A stretch of 6,673 nt of DNA from Nitrospirota bacterium (GCA_003233615.1 QIMB01000468.1:1-6673); one strand, 5' to 3'. Counted from the stretch's first letter, positions 1 through 5,703 are shown. Notes: generated by a model not told the origin, from the sequence alone. Program-made: numbers and translations.

Positions 1-2384
1 CAGCTCTGTGTGGAGAGGGACGATGGAATCTCAATGTTTTGCACACGACGTTCTTGGCGCTGCATCAGGCAGGGGCGGTGGTCATTGCTCCCATGATTGC
101 TGCTTCCGTTCCTGTTGCATCCCAATGTGGAGGGTTGTCGGGTTTCGTGCAACTGGCTGAAGTGACAAAACATGTGGGATCGGTGGTGTATCCTGATTCG
201 GTCCCTCTTGCCCTGGCGCAGGCAGCGGTCCGAACCGGCTCTCTAGAGCTTCCCTCTCATGAAAAAGAGAGGGTTGGAGGCTTCACATTCAACTCCTCAT
301 TTTTGCATGATGCTCGCTTGCCGTTTGGAGTAGCCGTTGCGTCGTTTATCAAACCTCGTATCACGCCGCCGCGGCCGGCATCATTTCTCCATGTCCCAAA
401 CATGGTGTCTAACAATGGGAAAGCTCACTTTCCTGCCCAATCGTTCACGGATGTGTGGAAGTTTGTTGAAGCAGGAAAACGTGAAGAACTTGCTCGTCTT
501 TTTCGAGAGAAAGTGGTGTTTCTCTATTCGGACTCATCCGTGATCTTGGGGTCTTCCGCTGCAAAGGAAGCGAGTCTTCCGGTTGCTTTTCTCCATGCGA
601 AGCTGGCGAATGCGTACGTGACTGGCTCATGGGTGGCACCCGCCCCATTTCTGATTCCTTTTTTCATGGTGGTCATTATGGGTTGTCTGATGATGGTTCC
701 CATGTTGGGTGAGTTATCTCTGAGTCGTCTCGGGTGTATAAGCGGCCTCGTTGTGTTGCTTGTGAGTATTCTTTTCCTCCCCGGATTCGGTTGGGTGTGG
801 CCCCTCTTCAGTATGGGTCTGGGTGTGGGACTCACGATTGTTGGAATAGGTGCGTGGAAATTGTTGCAGTCTCGGTCGACTGTGCAACAACGCATTGTTC
901 AGGGTGTGCAGCAGCTCACGCAACTCGAACATGAATTATCAGGGAAACAACATCATGTTCGACAGTTAGAAGAGCAACTGTCCGAAGCGAAGCATCAGTC
1001 GAATCAATCCGGGACTGTGATCGAGGAATTACAGAGAGCTCAGAACACCTCCCAATCCCAATTAGACACATATCAAGAAGAAGTTCAGAAGACTCGTCGA
1101 AAAATCGAAAGGTTACAAGAGGAATTGAAGGATCTTCGGCAACATGTGCCGGTCACTCCTGCTGTGTATTCTTCGGACACGCTGATCGTAGATGATCAAG
1201 ATCTGATTCAAGAATGCGAAACCTTCCAGATTGTGACTCGTGATCCTGGCGTTCTTCAACTCTTTCAGAATCTGAAGAAAGCGGCGGTGACTCAGGTGCC
1301 TATTTTATTATTGGGTGAAACGGGTACTGGCAAGGAGGTCTTTGCCAAAGCTGCTCATGCCCTGAGTCCTCGTCGGCAGGGTCCTTTTATTTCAGTAAAC
1401 ATGGCTGCAATCCGTGGTGAATTATTTGAGGGGGAATTATTCGGTCATGTGAAGGGGGCGTTTACCGGAGCGGTAGGCCGTATTGGATTTCTGGAATCGG
1501 CACATGGTGGGACACTTTTTTTAGATGAGGTGGGTGATCTCCCCCTCGACTTGCAAGCGAAACTGTTACGCTTTTTAGAAGATGGCCGATTCCATCGGGT
1601 AGGGCAGAGTTCCGTCACGCATGTGGATGTTCGAATCGTGGCTGCGACGAATCGAGATCTGCAAAAGGAGGTTCGATCCGGGCGTTATCGTGAAGATCTC
1701 TATTATCGATTACGAAGTATTGTCTTGACCCTTCCCCCTCTTTGTGCGCGGAGTAAAGCCGATCATGTGCTGCTCGCGCAGTCGTTCTTACAACAATGCG
1801 CGCATTCGCAACATCGAACAGAATTGTCATTTACTCAAGGTGCCATGGATGCGATCGTCGCGCATCCATGGCCTGGCAATATTCGTGAACTGCGTCAGAC
1901 GGTTGCACAAGCCGTTGCCCTGGCCGATGGTTCGGTCATTACGGAAACAGATTTGAATTTAGAAGGGCCAAGGACATCGGTTGTCCGGGGCACTTGGGCC
2001 AAGGAAGATTTGGGATGGCAGGAAGATGCCATGGTGTTGGAATGTTTACGCCAGCATAAATTTGACATGCAAGCCACAGCCGCAACGTTGGGCTGGGATC
2101 GAGGGACGGTGACTCAGCGATTGAAGGGTTTGGGGTTTCAGGCTCTCATGGAATATCAAGGAGATGTTCATGCGGCGGCACAAGCCTTGGCCGGTGATGA
2201 GCGGTGTGTGCGAGTGGTTGAGGGGCGACTACGTGAATATGTGAATAATTTGATGCCTCCTTCAAAAAACTATACTTCGGTTGAGGTAGCCATTGCTGAC
2301 TGCCGAAAACGCTTTCGGAATTTACCGGAACGACATTTCCCAGCCGTCGAGCAATTGCTTCACGAACGCTTCGCCGCATCGTAA
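1..2384 (+). CDS. Membrane-bound sigma-54-dependent transcriptional activator with CHASE2-like sensor (5' partial)
   Basis: The reading frame is open from base 3, so the gene most likely starts upstream of the window. Residues here are counted from a TTG at base 39, which is probably internal. Residues 1-200 resemble a divergent CHASE2 extracytoplasmic sensor: a 'GRW' region, then 'AGAVVIAP', and near the end 'EKVVFLYSDSS' and 'AFLHAKL'. Three hydrophobic segments follow at about 204-224, 231-249 and 254-275, then a Gln/Glu-rich coiled coil at about 280-370. The AAA+ sigma-54 interaction domain (about 396-625) has Walker A GETGTGKE (426-433), the sigma-54-contacting GAFTGA loop (473-478), Walker B GGTLFLDE (490-497), sensor I ATNRD, arginine-finger region YREDLYYR (550-557) and sensor II WPGNIREL (611-618). 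All key ATPase residues are intact. The C-terminus has a FIS-type HTH (about 676-698) and a second HTH-like repeat (709-731). There is no receiver domain. The likely role is ATP-driven activation of sigma-54 promoters in response to an extracytoplasmic or membrane signal; the targets are unknown. The CHASE2 assignment is less certain than the AAA+ call. Confidence 0.9.
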   Translation, partial: ALCGEGRWNLNVLHTTFLALHQAGAVVIAPMIAASVPVASQCGGLSGFVQLAEVTKHVGSVVYPDSVPLALAQAAVRTGSLELPSHEKERVGGFTFNSSFLHDARLPFGVAVASFIKPRITPPRPASFLHVPNMVSNNGKAHFPAQSFTDVWKFVEAGKREELARLFREKVVFLYSDSSVILGSSAAKEASLPVAFLHAKLANAYVTGSWVAPAPFLIPFFMVVIMGCLMMVPMLGELSLSRLGCISGLVVLLVSILFLPGFGWVWPLFSMGLGVGLTIVGIGAWKLLQSRSTVQQRIVQGVQQLTQLEHELSGKQHHVRQLEEQLSEAKHQSNQSGTVIEELQRAQNTSQSQLDTYQEEVQKTRRKIERLQEELKDLRQHVPVTPAVYSSDTLIVDDQDLIQECETFQIVTRDPGVLQLFQNLKKAAVTQVPILLLGETGTGKEVFAKAAHALSPRRQGPFISVNMAAIRGELFEGELFGHVKGAFTGAVGRIGFLESAHGGTLFLDEVGDLPLDLQAKLLRFLEDGRFHRVGQSSVTHVDVRIVAATNRDLQKEVRSGRYREDLYYRLRSIVLTLPPLCARSKADHVLLAQSFLQQCAHSQHRTELSFTQGAMDAIVAHPWPGNIRELRQTVAQAVALADGSVITETDLNLEGPRTSVVRGTWAKEDLGWQEDAMVLECLRQHKFDMQATAATLGWDRGTVTQRLKGLGFQALMEYQGDVHAAAQALAGDERCVRVVEGRLREYVNNLMPPSKNYTSVEVAIADCRKRFRNLPERHFPAVEQLLHERFAAS
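1842..1872. repeat. 12-bp inverted repeat inside the regulator gene
   Basis: The arms GCCATGGATGCG (1842-1853) and CGCATCCATGGC (1861-1872) are perfectly complementary around a 7-nt loop. They lie within the codons for the segment just before the sensor II motif. The protein sequence there is ordinary, so the hairpin may be coincidental. It would nevertheless be a stable mRNA structure. Confidence 0.6.
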
Positions 2385-2388
2385 GCAG

Positions 2389-2482
2389 TAAAAAGTGAGA
2401 AGTAAGAAGGAGAAGTAAAGCGTTCAGAAAGAAGTAGACGCTGACTGATTCTTTCTCTTTTGCTTCACACTTCTTACTTCCT
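2389..2482. repeat. Purine-rich imperfect inverted repeat between convergent genes
   Basis: This fills the gap between the stops of the regulator and msrB. The outer arms GAAGTAAGAAG (2399-2409) and CTTCTTACTTC (2470-2480) pair perfectly. Inner arms AGAAAGAA (2426-2433) and TTCTTTCT (2449-2456) also pair around a 15-nt loop. The left side consists of near-repeats of about 6-7 nt (AGTGAGA, AGTAAGA, AGGAGA, AGTAAAG). It could act as a weak bidirectional terminator, but it is A/T-rich in the stem and has no clean U-tract. A dispersed intergenic repeat is an alternative reading. Confidence 0.55.
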
Positions 2483-2483
2483 G

Positions 2484-2993
2484 TCACGCTGGAACAAACT
2501 TCAAGGCTGCTGAGTTGATGCAATAGCGCAATCCGGTTGGCTGTGGGCCGTCATCAAAAATATGCCCCTGGTGGCCGCCACAGCGCGCGCAATGCACTTC
2601 TGTTCGGGGATAAATGATTTTCCAATCTGTTCGAGTTTCGACAACCTGTTCTGAAATAGGCTGCCAAAAACTGGGCCAGCCGGTTCCACTATCAAATTTG
2701 GTCTCTGAAGAAAAGAGCGCTAACGCACAGCCTGCGCATTCATACGTCCCTTCGGCTTTGTTGCCATCATACTCATTGGTAAATGGTCGCTCAGTGCCCT
2801 CCTGACGTAAGACTTGGTATTGTTCGGGTGTAAGGAGGGCTTTCCATTCTTCATCTGTTTTGGTGATTTTTTGGATGTCCGAATGTTCGGGTATGGGATT
2901 ACTGGCTGCCAGAGACACCCCTAGCGACTTAGCAAGTAGTCCAAGACTCAATGCGGCACCAACTTTCATAAGATTCCTCCTATTCAGCAACAT
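2484..2993 (-). CDS. msrB: Peptide-methionine (R)-S-oxide reductase MsrB with export signal
   Basis: It reduces the R epimer of methionine sulfoxide in proteins. The 169-residue product is a signal-like N-terminus plus a complete MsrB domain (about 45-169). The catalytic cysteine is C158 in RYCINSAALKF. The structural zinc ligands are two CxxC pairs, C86/C89 (CAGC) and C135/C138 (CARC), followed by HQGHIF, where HLGHxF is usual. The substrate-site signature FDSGTGWPSFW is present. T104 occupies the position where many MsrBs carry the resolving cysteine, so recycling of C158 must use another cysteine or an external reductant. Residues 1-30 contain NRRNLMK, a hydrophobic stretch and a plausible cleavage after SLA (27-29). 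This resembles a Tat signal, or a Sec signal if translation starts at M9, and suggests periplasmic or membrane-associated repair. The start at 2993 has an AAGGAGGT Shine-Dalgarno 6 nt upstream; M9 (2969) has its own AGGAGG. The gene is divergent from hpf and convergent with the regulator. Confidence 0.95.
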   Translation of the reverse strand: MLLNRRNLMKVGAALSLGLLAKSLGVSLAASNPIPEHSDIQKITKTDEEWKALLTPEQYQVLRQEGTERPFTNEYDGNKAEGTYECAGCALALFSSETKFDSGTGWPSFWQPISEQVVETRTDWKIIYPRTEVHCARCGGHQGHIFDDGPQPTGLRYCINSAALKFVPA

Positions 2994-3007
2994 AATAAGA
3001 CCTCCTT
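2967..3007 (-). promoter_or_regulatory. Two tandem translation initiation sites of msrB
   Basis: On the - strand, AAGGAGGT (3007-3000) precedes ATG at 2993-2991 with a 6-nt gap. A second AGGAGG (2981-2976) precedes an in-frame ATG at 2969-2967 with a 6-nt gap. The second AGGAGG is also the two codons AGG AGG for Arg5-Arg6, the only AGG codons in the gene. The other six arginines use CGN. Both sites look efficient. The upstream start gives a twin-arginine signal, and the downstream start gives a plain Sec-like signal. Confidence 0.6.
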
Positions 3008-3013
3008 GGGTTT

Positions 3014-3195
3014 AGGGTCCGTAAAGAAATACATGGTACATTTAGACATCTAATCTTCAGGCCATCTTTGGCCGATCTTCAATCGAGAAACCCTCAAAAT
3101 AGTACAACTATTCCTCCTGTTTCTCTCATTCAGAGCGACCAAATCTGACCTAAATCTTAGCGTCTTCATGTACCACGTATTTCTTTACGGACCCT
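3014..3195 (-). repeat. 182-bp fold-back element (MITE-like or structured RNA leader) upstream of msrB
   Basis: The terminal arms 3014-3040 and 3169-3195 are 27-bp inverted repeats matching at 26 of 27 positions. The interior is also an imperfect palindrome centred at about base 3105. AGAC (3044-3047) pairs with GTCT (3162-3165). Bases 3050-3078 pair with 3132-3160 at 21 of 29 positions, GAGAAAC (3085-3091) with GTTTCTC (3119-3125), and AATAGT (3098-3103) with ACTATT (3107-3112). In - strand RNA the mismatches become mostly G.U or tandem G.A pairs. A possible 3-bp target duplication TTA flanks GGGTCC...GGACCC (3012-3014 and 3195-3197), which would fit a mobile MITE; no transposase is present. 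The base of the stem lies 6 nt upstream of the msrB Shine-Dalgarno. The inverted repeat is certain; whether it is mobile, regulatory or both is inference. Confidence 0.8.
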
Positions 3196-3198
3196 TAT

Positions 3199-3257
3199 TG
3201 TAGATCGGTACAATCTTCAGATTGGACCATTGGAGAGAGATCTCAATCTGATCTACA
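3199..3257. repeat. Interrupted inverted repeat next to the fold-back element
   Basis: TGTAGAT (3199-3205) pairs with ATCTACA (3251-3257), and CAGATTG (3218-3224) pairs with CAATCTG (3244-3250). The right-hand arms are contiguous, while the left-hand arms are separated by a 12-nt insertion (3206-3217). The loop is 19 nt. It could be a bulged stem in msrB or antisense leader RNA, an operator, or the remains of another small element. No confident promoter for msrB was found here. Confidence 0.5.
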
Positions 3258-3306
3258 CCAACAGTCTACCAGACTTTAGAATTGTTACGAAAATGTCGAC
3301 AAATCT

Positions 3307-3335
3307 TTGACGCAACTCTGAAAAATTTTTACAAT
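3307..3335 (+). promoter_or_regulatory. Sigma-70-type promoter for hpf
   Basis: TTGACG (3307-3312) and TACAAT (3330-3335) are separated by exactly 17 nt, including an A5T5 tract. Each hexamer differs from consensus at one position. The predicted transcript starts near 3342 and gives a leader of roughly 110 nt before the hpf ATG. No sigma-54 type element was seen upstream of hpf. Confidence 0.65.
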
Positions 3336-3455
3336 ATGTATGACTCGAACAAGCTAAAATAATAAGGAGGTTCTACCGTCAAAAAAAGATGAACATGTAC
3401 AATATGACATGATGTTTCGACAAAGTTTAGCCACATTGTGACGGAAGGAGTTGTA
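3336..3455 (+). promoter_or_regulatory. hpf 5' leader with orphan and functional Shine-Dalgarno sequences
   Basis: The leader contains AAGGAGG (3364-3370), a near-perfect Shine-Dalgarno with no ATG, GTG or TTG at normal spacing. The first ATG after it (3389) is 18 nt away and opens only seven codons. The functional ribosome site is GGAAGGAG (3443-3450), 5 nt before ATG 3456. TACAATATG occurs both at 3330-3338 (promoter) and 3398-3406 (leader). Confidence 0.45.
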
Positions 3456-3833
3456 ATGGATGGACAACCGCTAGACATTAAGATTGAAAGCCGAAATGTT
3501 GGAATGACTCCACGCTGGAAAATGGAAATTGAGCGGCGACTGGAGGCCTTGGAAAAGGGAATCATTCATATTACACATGCCCGCGTGACACTCACCAAAA
3601 ATGCCCATCATAAAAAAGGCGCCGATAACGCCGAAGCCTTAGTCCTCATTACACTGCCTCGCAAAAGAACCGTCACTGCCAGGAAAGAATCCAAAACGTT
3701 CGAAGAAGCGATCCGAGCCGCCTTTCAAGCGATTGATCACGAATTAGAAAAAATTGAAGAAAAACGTGTCGCACGCTCTGCCAAAGCCGCCGGCAAAAAA
3801 ACTCTCAAAAGGGAAGCGCTGTCAGTGGCGTGA
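3456..3833 (+). CDS. hpf: Ribosome hibernation promoting factor, HPF/RaiA (S30AE) family, short form
   Basis: The 125-residue protein has the S30AE beta-alpha-beta-beta-beta-alpha pattern over about residues 6-100. It opens with a 'LDIKIESRNVGMTP' strand and turn, then the helix 'RWKMEIERRLEALEK', strands 'ITHARVTLTKN' and 'NAEALVLITLP', 'KRTVTARKESKTFEEAI', and the long helix to 'LEKIEEKR'. Family members bind the 30S decoding region and silence or dimerise ribosomes in starvation and stationary phase. The long-form C-terminal dimerisation domain is absent and is replaced by a Lys/Ala-rich basic tail (about 102-125), which may add rRNA affinity. ATG 3456 is chosen over an in-frame GTG at 3438 because GGAAGGAG sits 5 nt upstream, whereas the GTG has no ribosome site. 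The gene has its own promoter and is followed by a hairpin terminator, so it is probably monocistronic. It is not adjacent to rpoN, its common neighbour elsewhere. Confidence 0.88.
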   Translation: MDGQPLDIKIESRNVGMTPRWKMEIERRLEALEKGIIHITHARVTLTKNAHHKKGADNAEALVLITLPRKRTVTARKESKTFEEAIRAAFQAIDHELEKIEEKRVARSAKAAGKKTLKREALSVA

Positions 3834-3880
3834 TGCTGTAAGATCCCCATTTCCGCACATTCATTCTTCACCAAAAGTTG

Positions 3881-3909
3881 TAGCGGGTGGGCACCATGCC
3901 CACCCGCTA
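3881..3909. terminator. Perfect 13-bp hairpin, likely bidirectional terminator
   Basis: TAGCGGGTGGGCA (3881-3893), loop CCA, then TGCCCACCCGCTA (3897-3909). It lies 47 nt after the hpf stop, in the gap before the convergent phosphohexomutase gene. The following T-run is short (TTT on the + strand; CAACTTTT on the - strand), so termination may be partly factor-assisted. The stem is GC-rich, unlike the surrounding AT-rich spacer. Confidence 0.8.
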
Positions 3910-4240
3910 TTTGCATACATAAATTTCAATCTACAGGTCACTTCTTCTTCTCCATAGCATGCTCCTCAGTCCTAGTTCTCTGACCTTGAGGCCCTGCTGA
4001 TTTATATCCAAACTGTACACAAGTGTAACTGCTTTTTGCTTGTTCCTTGAAACCTCAAAACAGCAGTTTGATCACGAAAGTTTGCACAACCCCTTGACGC
4101 GCCTAGGAAATTAAAAAATTGACTCATCAGTCATAAGGTGACTACACAATTTGTCCATTTCCTATGCACATCAATTGCTTGCACAGCTTTTGCGCGCCCA
4201 ACTGCTGTCTTTAGGTTAAAACGTCTGATGATTGAGTGAT
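3910..4240. other. Non-coding spacer between the hpf terminator and the phosphohexomutase stop
   Basis: No convincing reading frame is present on either strand. Small palindromes occur: TACACAAGTGTA (4016-4027), TGACTCATCAGTCA (about 4121-4134), and a distant 9-bp pair, ACAGCAGTT and AACTGCTGT, near 4060 and 4200. A weak - strand promoter-like pair (GTTACA and TATAAA, 17-nt spacing, 4001-4029) would give an RNA of about 110 nt ending at the 3881-3909 hairpin. This is speculative. The length may also be decayed sequence. Confidence 0.4.
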
Positions 4241-5659
4241 TTACTTTTTGAGAAGGCTTTGGCCGGCTTGCATGATTTCTTCTAGTCGTGCAGGAGTTCT
4301 GGCTTCACCGTAGCAGCGGATGATGGGTTCTGTCCCTGAGGGTCGAATGAGATACCAGCCATCATCCGGTAGCAGCCATTTACATCCGTCTAATTTATTG
4401 ACCTGCGTGGCTTCCGTTCCAGCAAAGGCTGTTGGAGGATGGTCAATCAGTTGTTTGATTTGTTCTTGCATGTGTTCACTGATGGTCAGGTCTTGTCGGG
4501 TGGAATGGAGCACTCCCACTCTTTCGAACAGATCTTTCAACAAGTCTTGAACAGTTTTTCCCGTAAAGGCCACCATTTCCGCAACCAGGGCCCCTGCTAA
4601 AATTCCATCTTTTTCAGGCACATGGCCTTTGATTGATAGGCCTGCGCTTTCCTCTCCACCGAAGACGATTTCCCCTTTAGCCAGCAATTCTCCGATGAAC
4701 TTGAATCCCACGGGTGTTTCGTGCACGGATAAGCCATGGTGCGCAGCTACGGCATCGATCAGATGGGTTGTGGCCACTGAACGGGCGACGGCTCCGGTCC
4801 ATTGCCGGCTTTTTATCAGATAATCTAAGAGAACCGCCAAGATATAATTGGCTTGAATAAACGTTCCATCTGCATCGACAACGCCGAACCGATCACCGTC
4901 TCCATCTGTGGCGAGTCCTAGATGCGCTCCTTCTTTGCAGACAGTGTCTTTTAATTCTTGTAATGTTTCATCTGTGGGTTCTGGTCGGAATCCTCCAAAA
5001 TAGGGATCGCGCCAATGATGCAACACGGCCATTTTCGCTCCGGCTTCACGAAGGAATTCGTCGAGATAATTTCGAGTCGTTCCGAAGAGCGGATCAAAGA
5101 TCACGCGAATGCGTCCATTGCGGATGCGGTCCCGGTCGACGAGTTTTTCTAGTGCTTTGAGATAATCCGGTTGAGGGTCAAAATAGCGGACCATTCCATC
5201 ACGTTGCGCTTGTTCCCAGGGTGACCATTTGAGATGTTCGCCATGTAACAATGGGAGGATCCGTAGCTCAATGGCCTTGGTGGTTTCGGGCAATGCTGGT
5301 CCTCCCCAGTCTGGCGTAAATTTAATACCATTCCACTCGGGGGGATTGTGACTGGCGGAGATATTAATCCCACCAGCTAATTTTCGATTGATGACATGAT
5401 ATGAAATAGTTGGGGTCGGCGTGTCTCGATCACATAGTAGGCAAGGGATGCCATGGGCTGCCATGACTTCCGCTACCACTTTGGCAAACCTTTCTCCTAG
5501 GAACCGTGCATCATAACCAATCAACATTCCCTGTTGCCCGATTTTTTGCTGACGGAGATATTGGGCAATGCCTTGGCACACAATGCGGATATTCTGGACA
5601 GTAAAGTCCTCCGCAACAATCGCGCGCCAGCCTGAAGTCCCGAATTTAATTGAATCCAT
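4241..5659 (-). CDS. pgm: Phosphoglucomutase/phosphomannomutase (alpha-D-phosphohexomutase family)
   Basis: It interconverts hexose 1- and 6-phosphates through a phosphoserine, linking glycolysis to glycogen, cell-envelope and nucleotide-sugar synthesis in the cytosol. The 472 residues cover all four family domains. Visible motifs are N-terminal KFGTSGWR (5-12), phosphoserine loop ISASHNPPEWNGIKF (100-114, S103 predicted phosphorylated), the metal loop DGDGDR (252-257, three Asp ligands), sugar-binding GGEESAG (334-340), and the phosphate-binding RPSGTEP (439-445). All catalytic residues are present. GGEESAG is the form found in glucose-preferring enzymes such as E. coli Pgm, which favours glucose phosphate. 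Activity on mannose phosphate cannot be excluded, and a GlmM role seems less likely. The start is fixed by the conserved FGTSGWR at residues 6-12, though the ribosome site upstream of ATG 5659 is poor. The gene lies 149 nt downstream of xth on the same strand and probably has its own promoter. Confidence 0.93.
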   Translation of the reverse strand: MDSIKFGTSGWRAIVAEDFTVQNIRIVCQGIAQYLRQQKIGQQGMLIGYDARFLGERFAKVVAEVMAAHGIPCLLCDRDTPTPTISYHVINRKLAGGINISASHNPPEWNGIKFTPDWGGPALPETTKAIELRILPLLHGEHLKWSPWEQAQRDGMVRYFDPQPDYLKALEKLVDRDRIRNGRIRVIFDPLFGTTRNYLDEFLREAGAKMAVLHHWRDPYFGGFRPEPTDETLQELKDTVCKEGAHLGLATDGDGDRFGVVDADGTFIQANYILAVLLDYLIKSRQWTGAVARSVATTHLIDAVAAHHGLSVHETPVGFKFIGELLAKGEIVFGGEESAGLSIKGHVPEKDGILAGALVAEMVAFTGKTVQDLLKDLFERVGVLHSTRQDLTISEHMQEQIKQLIDHPPTAFAGTEATQVNKLDGCKWLLPDDGWYLIRPSGTEPIIRCYGEARTPARLEEIMQAGQSLLKK

Positions 5660-5703
5660 AAGAAGAGATTGTGAAATTCGATAAAGAAGTTGAGCTACAT
5701 TAA

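Noticed and set aside
524..895. 123-codon - strand frame within the regulator gene
   Set aside because: It is a shadow of the membrane-segment region: no ribosome site, low-complexity composition, and it lies fully opposite a well-supported gene.
2146..2523. 125-codon - strand frame over the regulator end and spacer
   Set aside because: It overlaps both the regulator and msrB 3' ends and its N-terminal part is translated repeat; no family resemblance.
3057..3107. Tiny - strand reading frame inside the fold-back (TTG after AGGAGG, 16 codons)
   Set aside because: It overlaps the apical stem and its sequence is dictated by pairing. It is too short to support as a gene.
3014..3195. Known raiA RNA motif, because an hpf/raiA gene is nearby
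   Set aside because: The fold-back lies upstream of the hpf promoter, so it is not in the hpf transcript. Its better-pairing strand is the opposite one, toward msrB.
3389..3412. Seven-codon leader peptide in the hpf leader
   Set aside because: The spacing from AAGGAGG is 18 nt, there is no regulatory codon run, and no attenuator follows.
3258..3437. Sigma-54 promoter for hpf or msrB, given the sigma-54 activator nearby
   Set aside because: No TGGCAC-N5-TTGC-like element was found on either strand in the intergenic region.
3438..3455. GTG start extending hpf by six codons
   Set aside because: The strong GGAAGGAG lies inside this extension and serves ATG 3456; nothing resembling a ribosome site precedes the GTG.
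3994..4027. TACACAAGTGTA palindrome as a regulator operator
   Set aside because: It lies in a spacer between convergent gene ends with no promoter it could credibly control.
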